From Doris montereyensis (Eukaryota > Mollusca > Gastropoda > Nudibranchia > Dorididae): 64,000 bases of DNA. A model generated the notes under the pieces. It saw only the letters and a list, made by a program, of their open reading frames with translations. It was not told the DNA's origin and did no database searches. Numbering within the stretch: the first letter of the stretch is position 1; every line of letters begins with the position of its first letter. Positions 12,855-25,304 of the stretch are shown in pieces. Location: NCBI GenBank assembly GCA_037039925.1, contig JAXRKP010001183.1, forward strand, positions 82,501 through 146,500, in the 5' to 3' direction. The position numbers were made by a program, and so were the translations under genes.

Positions 12855-15810
12855 TTTGCATGATCTGTATCTTGTACTTATGGTATCCTTGTCTTCTTCT
12901 GCTAGCCTTTATATGTTAGGGAGATAAATGTTACACATCTAGTTCGAAGGGTCTTTCCCATTAAAAGAATTATTACCATTCTATTACTGATGTCCCAAGG
13001 AGATATGTTTGCTCATGGTTGCTCATTTCTCACTACCAGTTGTGTTGCCTGTGGGGTTTTGGCAAGTGAGAAATTTTAGGTCTTAGAAAAAAAATAAGAA
13101 AAAAAAATTGAGTGAAAGAAATAATAATGAGAAAAGCAAAGAGAAAAGAGACAAGGAAAGTGCATTTTGTGCTAAGATAACTGAGCATCAGTTGTCTGTT
13201 TTGCATGAAAATGTTGTTAATAGCTATTTCATAATTGAGAGCTCAAAGAAACTTAAGTTTCACCTCTAGTCTTTCCCTACCCGAATACTGAAAGTTGAGC
13301 CAAGACTTTTGTGTTGCTTGTTGTGGTCGATTTAAATGAAATATGTTTTTTTTTAAATTTTAGAACTTCTCTTAGCTCTGTATCATCTTTTATTCTGACA
13401 ATCTGGTTTGCCTTTGCTTCTGTCTCTACATTCTGGCATGCATTATACCAATTTTTCTTTTTCTTCAGTGGTCTCTAGTTTTAAGAACTTTCCTGTTAGG
13501 AAAGCACATATATGTATAGGAATGTACTTTTGAACTTGCTGGGCTCTTGATCAAAGTATAATGGGGTATCACTTCATAAACTGAACTGTGTACTGTCCCA
13601 ACATTTTTACTGGTTAAAAATAACATAGTTTATAAATTTCAAGTGCTGGATCAGATCTCTGTGGTGGTATTTTTTTTTCTCTTTGTTCTCATTCTTAAGG
13701 GTCCTGAACATATTTGTTTTTAATTATTTGATATAGACAATTTTAACAACTATCATTGCACTTGACAAGTCTAAATTAGCTGGAAAAAATTATAAATTTT
13801 TGTTTTATCATATGGTTGCCGTGGGTCCTAGTTTTTCATCGCAAAAATACCTATAACTTCAATTCAAATAGGCTTTTTTAGTTTTTAACAAACATGGCTG
13901 TAACTTCACACACGCATTATTTAGTTCAAAATCTACCCGCATCCAGTAGCTTTTTTGGATAAATTGAACAGTTTTGAATTTATGAATTTTTTTAAAGTGC
14001 ATATGAGCAACCTTCCCAATTTTTGGCAAATTTGATCGCAAAAAAAAATTCTTTTTGCAAAAAATTTAAGAGATATCGAAAATCGCTACTGGGTGAAATT
14101 TTGTTTTGTGTCATAGATGCTATATACCAAACTTCACGGCAATCGGAAAATAAATTTTTAAAAATAGATCGCAAATCACAGTTTTTAAAAATAATTTGTT
14201 GAGAAAATCGCATTTTTAACAATTTTTTCCGTTATTTGAATGTTTTTTTCGCACGTAAACCTATAAAAGAATAGTATAATATTTTGAAACATCATACAAT
14301 CTTGAGAGGTTCTCAAATACTTCTTGTCAACCCTATTTCAACAGCTCCGGGTCCCGTATACTCATGTCGGATGGCATTTTTCTTATAACAGGTACGCGGA
14401 ATGTCTCCCATAATTTGCAGCCGATCTTAGCTGATATTAAAAATAATTCCTCCGGAGTACTTTGTTTGGATAGAGTACTTTGAGATGAGTAAAATTACCA
14501 ACTTGTTATACTATAAACAAAATTTCCGGCTTTTACGGTACAATCGATGTGTTGAAGGTTAGGCCGGCATCGGTTCTAAAAGAATCTACTGAGCTTTTTT
14601 TATGGTATCAATGTGAAGGGAATGATCTGCTCTATCCGGTAGTTTTTAATAAATGAGATTTGTCCGATTTGTAGTAAAAATGCCTTCCTCAGGGGATAGG
14701 TCTCACCCATCACCACCCCATCCCATTCCCAACTGGGTCCCTAGGAGGTTAAATTTTAAAGCAGCAATGCTTTGCCAACATAAGGATATCCTGTCTAAAG
14801 GTGCGTTTAGACCATTGAATTTTCTTTTCAACTTATAATCGTATATAAAAGATTTGTTATATGTATGCCTTTAGTCATATGTGGGAGCAAACAGAAATCA
14901 TGTCGACGATGAAATTCGCAAACCATGTAAATCTAAAATTAGTAACGCCTTTTCCTCGCTTTTTAACATTAGGAAGCCCCTATGCTTCGTCTGGTTAGGA
15001 TTCCATGTCACAAGAATCAATAGAAACCCATATAATAACCATATGAGCAATCCATGTATCCTGATTGGGTCTAGTTTTTGACACTTGCAAATCATCTATG
15101 TGTGTGGAAATAGATTTTAATGGGCAGCAGCATTTTCTTTGATTTTCTCAAAACATCCAAAATTGGACTTACACGGTTTATGCCTTTCACCGTCAATATG
15201 ACTGTTGCTCAGTAGCCTTGATGGCTTTTAAATCAAAGCTATTTCAAATATTATTATAGATGCATATGATGTTAACATTGATCAGCTCATTTTTGTTTGA
15301 CAAAGTGCTCAAATGTTTTCACATATCTTAATCACATATTTTTAAAAAAAGAAAACGATTGAAACATTGATTTTTAAAATTGTTTTGTGAGTTTCACAAA
15401 TTGTTCAGTGAACTTAGTTCGTTTTAGTGCTTTAATCACCAGAATATTTTTTATACAATTTTGTATTCAATTTGTAACAAGGCAAGACAAATTTAAGAAA
15501 TACAAAAACAACCAAAAATCCCAAAACAAACCCCAAAACCAATAAGAAAATAAAATAAAACAAAGGTAGGCTTGATTAATAAAATGATTGATGTTGTTGG
15601 CCCATCACTCTTTGACTGTTGTCATAGGAAAATCTCTTACGTTGCACGTGGGTTGTTTCTTTTTTCTTTTCTCTTGTTTTTCATGTTGGTCTGTTCTTTA
15701 TGTGGTTTGTCTTCTTGTTTTTAAATTGTAAAGGGATTGGAGAACAACAAAGGGGATAGTTTTCCATCTTGAAACATTTTTTTAAGGCAAAACAGTTTTC
15801 AGAGTAGTGA

Positions 15811-15882
<72 letters not shown>

Positions 15883-16441
15883 CATCATTTCATACTGTTA
15901 GCAAAACTGTGTAGATAACATTGGGAATTTGTTACTTCAGAGATTGATCCCTAACAACCATAATGTACGGGTTGAAGTACAACTTAGATATTTGTTTAGT
16001 TTTGTTTTGGTTTTATAATTTTTTATAAATTGTGTGTGATGTTTTATGACTTGCTCTTCTTTTAATGATGTGTGATTGTTTTCTCTTTAGTGAGTAAAAA
16101 GAGGGTAGGGTGGGAGTAAGGATTTACTATTCCTTCTGTGAATTTTTTCCTCTCTATGACTTTGTAGTCCAAAATTTACTTTTTGAATCTCTTTCTGCAT
16201 GACATGTTTTCACTTTTACTTTACTGCTGTATATTTTTTCCGTACTACAGTTTTTTGTACATTTGCTCTAGCGGTAGAAATAGCAGTGATTGTGTCGTGT
16301 TTGTAACTAGAACTAGACAGTAGTTGTGTTGTGTCTTTAGCTACAGAGCTGCAACATTTCCAAGGACCATAGGCAGGCACAAGAGAGTTCTCTGTTCTGG
16401 TCCCCCTAATGTAGGGTTCTTCCTCTTCCTGGAATCCACAG
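12855..16441 (+). other. large intron, remaining part
   Basis: No exon found between 12011 and 16441. A (TTA)n microsatellite lies at about 15810-15882. The block 13790-14350 (with TATATACCAAACTTCACGGC) looks like non-coding remains of a DNA transposon and is weakly similar in style to 21140-21330 and 27060-27260. No gene seen. Confidence 0.55.
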
Positions 16442-16526
16442 GCTGAGGAGAGACACGGGTCGATTTGAGGAACGCATTCATGGCTTGGAGCAGACGTTGC
16501 AGGACAAAGACTCCGAACTGCTCAGG
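16442..16526 (+). CDS. Liprin-alpha: liprin-alpha exon h (coiled coil; frameshifted)
   Basis: Starts AEERHGSI in phase 0 and continues, one base out of frame, as EERIHGLEQTLQDKDSELLR. Together these match the family sequence AEERHG(N/S)IEER(M/I). As given, the frame stops at TGA just after GSI. The extra base falls in the TTT run at 16464-16466, and the 85-nt length is one more than a multiple of three although both neighbours require phase 0. Acceptor ATCCACAG, donor GTATGG. Confidence 0.85.
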
Positions 16527-16941
16527 GTATGGGATTATTTTATCGATCAATATTTGTTATTTTACAAAGACTTAGTTTTTGTTGTAATACAAGTTACTAG
16601 TGATTTTTTTCTTTCAATTTTCGTTTTTCTTCATTGAAAATCGGCGGCGGTCAGGAGTGAGGATGTGTGTGTATGTGCACTGATGGGTTTTTGTGTGTCT
16701 AATTTGGCATATGCATTCAGAATATAAAAATATAATAGAATTAGAAATGAGAGGAGAGAAAGATCAGCACAAAGATCACAGTTCATCATTCTCATCATCT
16801 TGTATCTATACATACTTTATAATGGAAAGATACATTGTTACGATTCATTAGGTTATGCGTGTTGTGAGAAGGGGGTAGAGGGGAGGGATTGTATTTTTAA
16901 CATAAATATTTTATGTCTGTCGATATATGCTGTTGAAGCTC

Positions 16942-17090
16942 ATGTGGGCTTGTGCTGATCTACTGCTAGGTCCTGCTTCTTTCCTTTCATTTTTTTTTAC
17001 GTCTGTTTTTCATCTTGCTGTTTCCTCCTAATTTATCCTGAGATCACCAGATATGGTGGACGAGGTAAATTTCAATGAAACAACGAAAGA
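16942..17090 (+). repeat. R140 dispersed repeat, copy 2
   Basis: Contains CTACTGCTAGGTCCTGCTTC, TCATCTTGCTGTTTCCTCCT and a terminal GGTAAATTTCAATGAAAC. Same orientation as the other copies. Confidence 0.75.
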
Positions 17091-17140
17091 AAAGTCTCTC
17101 TGTATTCTATTCAAGGGAGTTTTACTTCTCAACCCTGAGT

Positions 17141-17278
17141 GGACGGTTGGTGGGTGCTACTGGTAGGTCCTACTTCTTTCCTTTCCTTCTTGCACTTATC
17201 TTTCATCTTGCTGTTTCCTCTTAATTCACCTTGAGATCCCTTCATATGGTGGATAGGGTAAGTTTCAATAAAACAAAC
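17141..17278 (+). repeat. R140 dispersed repeat, copy 3
   Basis: GGACGGTTGGTGGGTGCTAC followed by TGGTAGGTCCTACTTCTTTC and TCATCTTGCTGTTTCCTCTT, ending near GGTAAGTTTCAATAAAAC. Only about 50 bp after copy 2. Confidence 0.8.
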
Positions 17279-17421
17279 AAGTCTTTAATCCTGTCACTAA
17301 AATTCCACTATTATTAAAGTAACCATAAGTTTGTCTTTGCAATATCCTATTAAACATTAGTTGCCTTAATTTTTGTTACCTTTAATGTCATTGATTGTAT
17401 CTTTTTACCTCCCTTGTAAAG

Positions 17422-17616
17422 TCTCGGCAGCGTGAAAAGATGAACGAGGAGCATAACATCCGATTGTCATCCACGGTGGACAGACTGCTGACAGAATCCA
17501 ATGAGAGGCTACAGCTTCACTTGAAAGAACGAATGGCAGCCTTAGAAGAGAAAAACCAACTGAACTCAGAGTTGCAGAAGGTGTCAAAAATTCTGGAAGA
17601 CACACAGCTGGAGAAG
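17422..17616 (+). CDS. Liprin-alpha: liprin-alpha exon i (coiled coil)
   Basis: Encodes 65 residues starting SRQREKMNEEHNIRLSSTVD, then RLLTESNERLQLHLKERMAA and LEEKNQL. This is among the best-conserved stretches of all liprin-alphas. Acceptor TTGTAAAG (unusually purine-rich just before the AG), donor GTAAGA, phase 0 at both ends. Confidence 0.97.
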
Positions 17617-17768
17617 GTAAGATGGCAATCTCTCTGGGAGAGGGATATTGGAAGTCTATGTACTAATCTCCTCTTGGAATCTAGCATTGTGCCTGCTGAG
17701 TTTATTGCTAATTTTTGCTGAGTGATTGTGGATTGTAGACAGGACCTATTGGTAGATTCTCCTTCTTT

Positions 17769-18050
17769 GGCGACTCAGTAGTCCAGAAGCAAGGTGTCGA
17801 CCTCTCAACCAAAAGGTTGTGGGTTCAAACCCTGGTAGGTTAAAAAAAATTCTCGTTTTTTCCTAGTAAAATCCACCCTCCTAGCCCAGGTAGATGGGTC
17901 GACACCCAGTCACATCAGAGATGAACGGTAAAAAAGAGGTCCTGTCTGCAGATCACAACACTCTGTGCACGTTAAAGATCTCTTGGCTGGGAGAAATCGA
18001 AAAATCTTACCAAAACCTCAAGATCACCATAATTGTGGATGTGGGTAAAT
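17769..18050 (+). mobile_element. SINE-like repeat, family S2, copy 2
   Basis: tRNA-like head with GTGGGTTCAAACCC (B-box-like), then TAGTAAAATCCACCCTCCTA, CAGATCACAACACTCTGTGC and ATAATTGTGGATGTGGGTAA, ending in (AATCA)n. Homologous to 6825-7105. Confidence 0.75.
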
Positions 18051-18638
18051 CAAATCAAATCAAATCAAAACAAAATCTCCTTATTTTCCTCGAGCTGTTT
18101 CATGTTTTTCATAATGCTGTGGGAGGAGGGAGGGAGACAGAATTGTCAAAGAATTGAAGACTAGATTTTACACATTTAATATACCTTCTATATATATAAT
18201 TCTGAGTTGGTTGTTCTTTGTGTGCCAAAGGCTCTGATAACAGACTACTGAGAGTGTCCATATTTTGCATATAGATTCTAAATGATCTCAATACCATTGA
18301 CATTTAAAGGATTTATTATAAAGGAAGATGCCATTGTTTCCCTTTCTTTAAGTGGAATTTTTATTTACCTAAGCAGCCATTTTAAACAGGTTTTGTAATT
18401 AAAAAGTTAGAAAATAGTATTGTTCACGCCTACCTGCATGACTTCAGTATCGAACATTGATTTGATTTAATAATCGTACTGAAAGTCACTTTAGGTTTAA
18501 CATGCTTGTCATTAATATGTCCAGTGTCAGGCTTTAAAAAGGAAATTAATTTACAGGACGTTGTGATTTTCTTTATATGGAAGTGGATAATCAAGAAATT
18601 GAATTTTAAATGTTTCCTTTTTATTTCTAATTCTCCAG

Positions 18639-18715
18639 GAACGCATTAATGATGACCTACTAAGATACAGAAAAGAAGTTGAGACGTTAAGAATGCAGAT
18701 GGAGCAGTTGATGAG
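18639..18715 (+). CDS. Liprin-alpha: liprin-alpha exon j (coiled-coil end)
   Basis: Encodes ERINDDLLRYRKEVETLRMQ then MEQLM plus two bases of an Arg codon. Similar in position and heptad pattern to the family region before the basic linker. Acceptor TTCTCCAG; donor GTAGCT at 18716, leaving phase 2, which the next exon completes. Confidence 0.85.
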
Positions 18716-18880
18716 GTAGCTTGCTTCTAATCAGCATTGCAAATCTTTTGGAATATTCTGATGTTCCTTCTTGTGTTATTTATGCATTCTTTTCAAACAA
18801 AGAATAAATATGAGCACTGTTGTAATAAATTGACTTGAGCATGAAATGTATCAATAACAAATGTGAAGCTTTTTTAAGTA

Positions 18881-19594
18881 CAGTCGCCTTTGGGAAAATT
18901 GTTGCGATTATCGGATTGACAGATTCCAGTATTAGGTCATTTAAGTATTTGATGACTAGGTGTATCTATTGCAATATTTTTTGCTTAGATAACTTTGCCC
19001 TCTTATGTTTCACCGACTTGGGACTTTCATAGACATTCTCATCTGTGTAAAAGTTGTATGCCTTCAAACAGATATTACACAGTCAGCAAATCATATTACA
19101 GCAAAGCATATTACAGTAATTCGGTTCATTTTTTATGTTGAGATAGTTGTGAATTAAGCTACAATGTGTCCAACGCGTGATAAGTGAAGCCACTCCCTTT
19201 GATCTGAAAGGTTGGTCGTCGGCTGCCCACTTGGCTTATTGGCTAGGGAAAGCCATGTGTTACTTATTGTACCATACAATACTACGCTGTCCAGCTGTGT
19301 GTCTTTGCAAGGCGGATTGCGCCTTTTCTTGTCTGTTAGACGTTTAATCAGTGAAAGGCCATAGTATCATTACGTTTGTTAGGTAATGACAACTTAGACA
19401 TACGTGTATCGTTTAGCAAAATGTGAAATTAGAAAAAAGCCGACCACAAATCTAAGGCAAAGTGTCGCCGGGATTGCGATTATCTGAAGTTAGTTGCGAT
19501 TAACCAGTGGCTTTTACATAGAATTAATTCTGTGAAGTGTTGCGATTAAACAGAAATTGTGATTTACCGAGTTGCGAGAAACTGGAGTCGACTG
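18881..19594. mobile_element. pogo/Tigger-like non-autonomous DNA transposon
   Basis: Left end CAGTCGCCTTTGGGAAAATT then GTTGCGATTATCGG. The right end, reverse-complemented, is CAGTCGACTCCAGTTTCTCG then CAACTCGG. Both ends are flanked by TA, the Tc1/mariner/pogo target. Internal repeats of TTGCGATTA occur near both ends. No transposase frame is present, so it is a 714-bp deletion derivative. Confidence 0.75.
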
Positions 19595-19765
19595 TATTGA
19601 TCTATAACTAAATGGACAAATAAAGTTATAGAAACTCCAGAACAGGTTGTTTCAATTTGACAGTCTTAGAATCCTAATGTGTTTTGTTGTCAATTCTCAT
19701 TTGAAGCCTTTCATTTTTTAAATATTTTCATCTTTATCTTGCTTTTGAACGAAATAAAATTTCAG

Positions 19766-19847
19766 AGCTGGTTATGCATTTGAAGATAATGTGTCACGAC
19801 GACACCATCGTGGTAGAGAACAAGCCATGAACGACGACCCAACAAAG
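19766..19847 (+). CDS. Liprin-alpha: liprin-alpha exon k (basic linker)
   Basis: Completes AGA from exon j and encodes AGYAFEDNVSRRHHRGREQA and MNDDPTK. It corresponds to the Arg-rich linker of the family, ending DDPTK where vertebrates have DEPK. Acceptor AAATTTCAG, donor GTGAGA. It ends in phase 0 and fits directly onto exon l (DDPTK|VNTL). Confidence 0.85.
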
Positions 19848-21813
19848 GTGAGAAAAGAAAAATATGACAACATTTAGCAGAGTTTGTGATTGAAACAAGA
19901 TCAGAATAAGTATCATGTACTTCCTTTTAAAACCAAAACCAGTATTGGTTTGAAGGAAAAGAAATTTAAAAATAAATGACACTCAATTAAAAGATTGTTT
20001 TTACATTATTCAAAATTTCAATTCTATTTTTCTTTGAGTAATTTATATGATATCTTACACTGTTACCTCCTCTTCTGCTGAAATATTTTTGCTGACAGTG
20101 GAAGTTAGCCTTCTAAGAAAGAAAAAACTAATCAGTCTGATTCTTCATATATTTAAATTCTTTCTAAATGCAAATTTGTGAAATCTCAAACAAGACTATC
20201 TGTATTTGTAGTTGTAGAATCCCTGCTGGGCTTTAAGCATGGGTCCTGAAATTGAATATTATGGTAAAAAAATAATAATTTATTGTTAGTTTTACCTTTC
20301 CTGTATATGATTTCATCAAAGATTTGTCTCACTGAGACTTAGATAATTTTCTATGGATCATCTTTAGAAGGAAGGTCGTCTCAAAACTGAAGAAAAAGCA
20401 ATGAAATTGAAGAACATGATGATAAACAATCAGTCATCTCAGCTGAATGCAACCAGAATCGTACTATACTATTTATTGGAGCTAGTTATCTAACAGGTAA
20501 TTTTACAGTTTAGCGGCATAAAAGAAGTGGATCAAATTTGTACTTGCTGTCGGTATTGGCTTAGATCTACATTTAGAGGTGAGATTGAAGAAATTTATCC
20601 ATAATCCCTTTTCCTGAACCCCTACCTCCATATCAAGGTGGGTGGGGGTGAGGAGAGGTGTTCAGGGTTAGGAATTGTGGATAGATTTCTTCATTGTCAC
20701 CTCTAAATGTAGACCTAAGACGATACCGACAACGAGTACAAATTTGACCCACTTTTTTTTATGCTGCTAAACTGTAAAAGTACCGTCCAACTACATGTTA
20801 CTACGTTCAAGGTCATGAGACATCACCTACTGGATAGTGGAAATTCCCATAGCATCAGACTGTGTTTTGTTTCAATAACAGAGCGTAGTATTTGTAGTAA
20901 ATTAGAGTACCATTGGATGCTCAATTGAAAGAAAAGAAAAGGAAAGTTGACTGTGGGAAAGTTTACGAGAAGACCCGAGTCGAGAAAGAGGCTGAGGAAA
21001 TCGGCCCAGCCTATCAGGTAAGAATGTTTTGAAGTAGAACCACGTTTTCCGTCCAAGTTTCCTTTATTCTTCTTTCAAAAGCGATTTTCTCAAAACTCAT
21101 TTTCGAACATAAATCTATCTCATTCCTTATTTATCGACAAATCAATGCGAAATTTGGTATATAACTTGTTCATAGACGTATAAAAAAAACGTATTGAGAG
21201 ATATTTGGATTTTGTTATATTTTTTCCCCAGTATAATTGTGATTTTATCGCCAAAGAATAGCAAAAAATGACATTGTCGATTAGCCATTTTTGAAGCATA
21301 AAAATACAATAAGATATATAGATAAAAAAAAATTAACTCTCTATTTGTCTGTAGGTAACATGTTCAGGAGAAGGTGTGTGAAATTCAAAAGAATAGCACA
21401 AAAACTGGCGAAAGGAGATAGAATTTGAAATGAGTCTATTTTTCTGTTTACACTTCAAGATGGCGGCCATTTCCATGGCAACCATAATAATTTTTAAAAT
21501 CCAACGGTTTCTCACTAATTCAGACCCGTTAGTTCAAATTTAATCGTTAAAAAGCTTTACCTAGAATGGTTAAGAAAATCACTTTCAGGACCCGTGTCCG
21601 CCTTAATACAACGGGAGTGAGAGGTGGTCGGTCTGATTACTAATTGATATATGGTTTAGTGTTTTAGTCTTGTTGGCTGAATACTGCTGTTTTGAAACTG
21701 TCGACTGTTGGTTTGCGTACAATGTCTTTGTCTAAGTTGTTTTAATCTACGGCGCTTCGCACGATAAACACGTTTTTATATTATTTTGATTTGACGTTTT
21801 CGTCTTTCTTCAG
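19848..21813 (+). other. intron (contains foldback element)
   Basis: Besides the foldback element, two spliceable-looking open segments occur near 20370-20490 and 20906-21017. I reject them as constitutive exons because exon k joins exon l in phase with the expected protein. The block 21100-21610 has the style of a non-coding DNA-transposon remnant. Confidence 0.5.
20482..20795. mobile_element. foldback (long inverted-repeat) MITE
   Basis: The left arm GGTAATTTTACAGTTTAGCG continues for about 110 bp, and its reverse complement is at 20640-20785 (ends GCTAAACTGTAAAAGTACC). Both arms share CAAATTTGTACT, GTCGGTAT, CTACATTTAGAGGTGA and GAAGAAAT. There is no coding capacity. Exact ends and target duplication are uncertain. 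Confidence 0.85.
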
Positions 21814-22031
21814 GTAAACACTCTAAATGAGCAAGAATGGGAAAAACTGCAGCAGGCCCACGTTATAGCAAACGTTGCTCATGCCTTTGATACTAGCGAT
21901 ACGGAAGGGACAGATGACAGCGAATCTCTCTTTGGCACAGTAGACATGCTTTCTCCATCAGGGCACACAGGAGCTCAGACTCTCGCTATCATGCTACAGG
22001 AACAGCTTGACGCCATCAACAATGAAATCAG
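21814..22031 (+). CDS. Liprin-alpha: liprin-alpha exon l
   Basis: Encodes VNTLNEQEWEKLQQAHVIAN, an acidic stretch DTSDTEGTDDSESLFGTVDM, then LSPSGHTGAQTLAIMLQEQL and DAINNEI. The LSPSGHxxAQTLA(I/M)MLQEQLDAIN motif is diagnostic for liprin-alpha. Acceptor CTTCAG, donor GTGCAG, ending in phase 2. Confidence 0.97.
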
Positions 22032-22104
22032 GTGCAGGCTTTTGTCTATTTTGTTGTCCGTGTCCTGGCTAAGTTTTTGTTGAATGTCTTGCAAAAAGTA
22101 TACC

Positions 22105-22342
22105 GTCGGTGAAGCTGTCTAAACGCTAAAATCAGTAGCAAAAAATGTCATAAATAATGGAACCCTATGCTATCCTTTTTGGAAGATAAATATAATTTTT
22201 TTAGATCATGTACGTAGAATGAGCTTTTCTATTTGATTAAAGCCTCCAATATTTGTTAGGACATGAAAGAAGCATGCATTTGATAATTTTAAGGACAAAT
22301 CTCATATCCCATATATTATGGACTTAAGACAGTTTCACCGAT
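22105..22342. mobile_element. MITE family M1, copy 1
   Basis: Terminal inverted repeats GTCGGTGAAGCTGTCTAAAC and, reverse-complemented, ATCGGTGAAACTGTCTTAAG. Internal landmarks are CCTCCAATATTTGTTAGGAC and AGAAGCATGCATTTGATAAT. Homologous to 40178-40449 and, in part, to 47256-47416. Confidence 0.8.
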
Positions 22343-23096
22343 GACATGTGTGCATACAGAAAAGATCAGGCAGTATTATTTACAGATCTTTTGTATTGAA
22401 TTATGAATTTTTGTGTATCAAGACACGGACGTATAGATGTTCTTTGGAACGAGAAAGGGAATGTTGTGGTTGTGAAATGAGATGAGACTTTTCTCTCTCC
22501 TTTTTTTAATGTTCTGTTTGCACTGTTCTTTGAGAGGAATAACATCTTGTCTTTCTCTCTAACACTGTTTATGTGTTTAAAGATGGCCTTAAATTTCCTC
22601 TCATTGACAATCACTCCCTTATCAGTCTTTATTAAAACACCATTTTAGTCTTCTACAAATATCTTTTCTATAACTTTTCGTTTTTCACAAGTGTAATATC
22701 GCATTAGGAGCTAAGCTGAGTATCTTTCTCATAGCGAACTAATGCCAAGTTAAATATTTCTGAGCCAATATTCAAACCTGTTTTCTGGTACTTACTGACA
22801 ATTCTATTAGTTGATAACATCTTCTATGTGAGTATAAACATTATGTACATTAAAGAGATCAAAAATAATTTAAGACCTGTGTTTAAGTATAAGGTTGTTT
22901 CTGATATAAGTTTTAGAATGACATTTTTCTTATTTGGGATTGTACTTAGTTGTCTGGTGATTATGTAGTTTCTATTAGATCACTTTTAAGGAATTGTTGA
23001 AGGTGGTGAAAAAGTGAAAACATGCAAGTGTGTGTGTGTGTATTGCTCTAATTGTAATCATCCACCATCTCCAATTCTTGTTTTTCTTATTGCAAG

Positions 23097-23301
23097 GCTG
23101 ATCCAAGAGGAGAAAGAAAGCACTGAGCAGCGGGCTGATGAACTGGAAAGCAGGGTAGGCAGTGGTAGTCTTGATACTATTCCTGGTAGGTGGCGTGGGG
23201 GTTACGAAAGGTCCGCCTCTCCTCCGGCAAGTGGCCGCTCTACTCCCACCCATCCACGTTCCTCTTATCAGTCAAGGGACTCTCTGCAGAAGTACCATAC
23301 T
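23097..23301 (+). CDS. Liprin-alpha: liprin-alpha exon m
   Basis: Completes AGG from exon l, then [20 protein letters not shown] (family [17 protein letters not shown]). A Ser/Pro/Arg-rich linker follows with [18 protein letters not shown] and ends DSLQKYHT. I prefer the donor GTAAGT at 23302 over the internal GTAGGC at 23155, because the linker with SPP..GRSTP matches the family and keeps phase 0. Confidence 0.92.
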
Positions 23302-25290
23302 GTAAGTGCTTGGAAGCTTGTTTGGTGGGCCCATAAGGTGCATGGTGTCATTTCTTCGGGAGGAAGGTTTGGGCGTCCTTTGACATTGGACTGAGGAGTA
23401 ACTTACATGATAGCTGGTCGCGTCTTTTAAAATGTAAGCTTGGAAGTCAAAGCTATTTGCCATCGACTTGAATATACAAGCAAAATACCAGCATATTGAA
23501 TAAAAACATATTTTAAATCATCTTCTCTTGTTTGGACATACGCATATTTCCTGTTTTATGAAGGAATAATACAAAACTTTTGTCAACATCTGGATTTTAA
23601 TGGTAGTTTGGTTATTTCTTTTATTACTTAAAGCACTTTTTAATAAAAATGCTACCATTGTCATTTTATACTCCTCTGTCTATGGAATAGGCCGTCACTA
23701 AACTCTTCCTTCCCCTCCTGGGTCCTACCTGCTTGCTGCCCAGCCCTGAACGTTGTACGATTTATCTTTCTTGTAGTCGTATCGTCACTCAGCACCGACA
23801 CCTTCACACCTGATGCATGGTCATCTGAGAGAATAAAAGGCAATGAAAGTCAAATGTGACATAGCAATCATGACTGACTTTCAGAAAGAACATTTTGTTT
23901 TTAGCACTTTTGATGGTAAATTTTTCAATGATACAAACAGGGCAGATAGTTAGTGGTCTGTTGTTCCTGAGATTTCCATGATGTAATCTCAATCCTGTAC
24001 AGAGTGCATGTGCGTGCAGTTTGAGAAACGTTTTTAAAGATTTGTAGTATTCACAGAACAGATCATTAGTTTTTTCCCGCACTTGACATAGACATTTCAG
24101 ACATCATTATTGCATGATTAGCTGTGACAAATTTGTCTGCACCAATGTCAGTTGAGTATAACTTCCTTCTAGTCCCCAAAACTGTGAAAACATGTAGTTT
24201 TTTTTTCTTTCCCATGCCAAGGTGGCACTTTTAAACAAAGTGTTGTCATTCAATGCATAATTGAAATGTATTTAACATTTCTTACCTGAAACGACGGCAA
24301 ACAAAGAACAAATATTCAGTTAGGAAAGAGAGGGAAAGATAAATAAGTAAGAAACTTAATTAAGGCAAAGAGACTTCTTGAGGAAGTTGTCCCATTTTGA
24401 ACCACTCTATTGCAGATAAGATGAAGACGACATACTTACAGAAATGTTCCAACCGTACAATACGTAAAATAGGGTGTATTCTCTCAGTTATGATACGCAA
24501 ATGTTGAGAATAAGTGAAAAGGTGTCCATGCTATTGATGTTGTCCCTCTTCACTAGATTTATCTTCTTTTCAACATCTACTTCTCAAGAAAGTTTCTCCA
24601 TTTCTTCTCCACTTGTTTCCATAACTCAATAACTATTACTCCTTATTGTGATGAATATCGACATGAAATAATATTGAAATTCTGTAGGAACAAAAACAAG
24701 ACAAGTACAAAAATCTTTGAGCAGCAATAGAACCACAACCTCTGTGTCAGTGTTGCTGCTATGAAAAAGAGTGCACTAACAACCAAGCTAACTACGCTTG
24801 ACATTTCTATTGATGCTCAAAGATTGTTTTCTGTCTATTCCTTTGTATTTCCCTTGTCTTTGTTCCTACAGGGCTTTAATATTATTTCATGTCCTTATTC
24901 ATCTGTCGCCATGCCCCTTATTTCACTACTTGTTTTTACATTTGTAGATCTGTTACTCCTTTTATGATGTCACACCTTCTTCTGTTTATAATATCACATC
25001 TCTGTCTTTGAACATGTATGTTTCAGAACCTTTCATCATGTTATTCAGTTTTCACTGGTTGATTTTATTTTTATATGAGCACTGCTTAAACATACCCACT
25101 CCTTTGAAAAAAAAAAATCATAAGGCAAGTTTGTCATTGCTTTCCATATCTTCATCACTCTTTTGTCTTTTTATGGATGTGGTTGTTGTACGCAAGATAA
25201 ATATCTCTGCCTAGATATTTGTAACCCAACTTTACAAAATTGCTCTTAATGCCCCTCTTTCTTTGCTCTGTCTTTACATTCTAGTCTCTT
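23302..25290 (+). other. 9-kb intron, first part
   Basis: AT-rich sequence with no exon or recognised repeat. Confidence 0.5.
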
Positions 25291-25304
25291 TACTCTCTCT
25301 CTGC

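Noticed and set aside
15811..15882. (TTA)n tract considered as a CRISPR-like or regulatory array
   Set aside because: A plain trinucleotide microsatellite with no spacers; nothing in the window resembles CRISPR.
17769..17860. tRNA-like B box considered as a tRNA gene
   Set aside because: No complete cloverleaf can be formed and the same sequence recurs as a dispersed SINE; the same reasoning applies at 6361, 8620, 31611, 40735, 41440 and 47170.
20369..20494. Possible liprin-alpha exon starting KEGRLKTEEKAMKLK
   Set aside because: In phase with exon k but it meets TAA with no good donor before it, and it abuts a foldback MITE. Exon k joins exon l directly with the expected protein.
20906..21017. 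Possible exon ending VEKEAEEIGPAYQ with donor GTAAGA
   Set aside because: Phase fits exon l, but the acceptor is poor and the sequence has no family counterpart. Kept only as an alternative-exon candidate.
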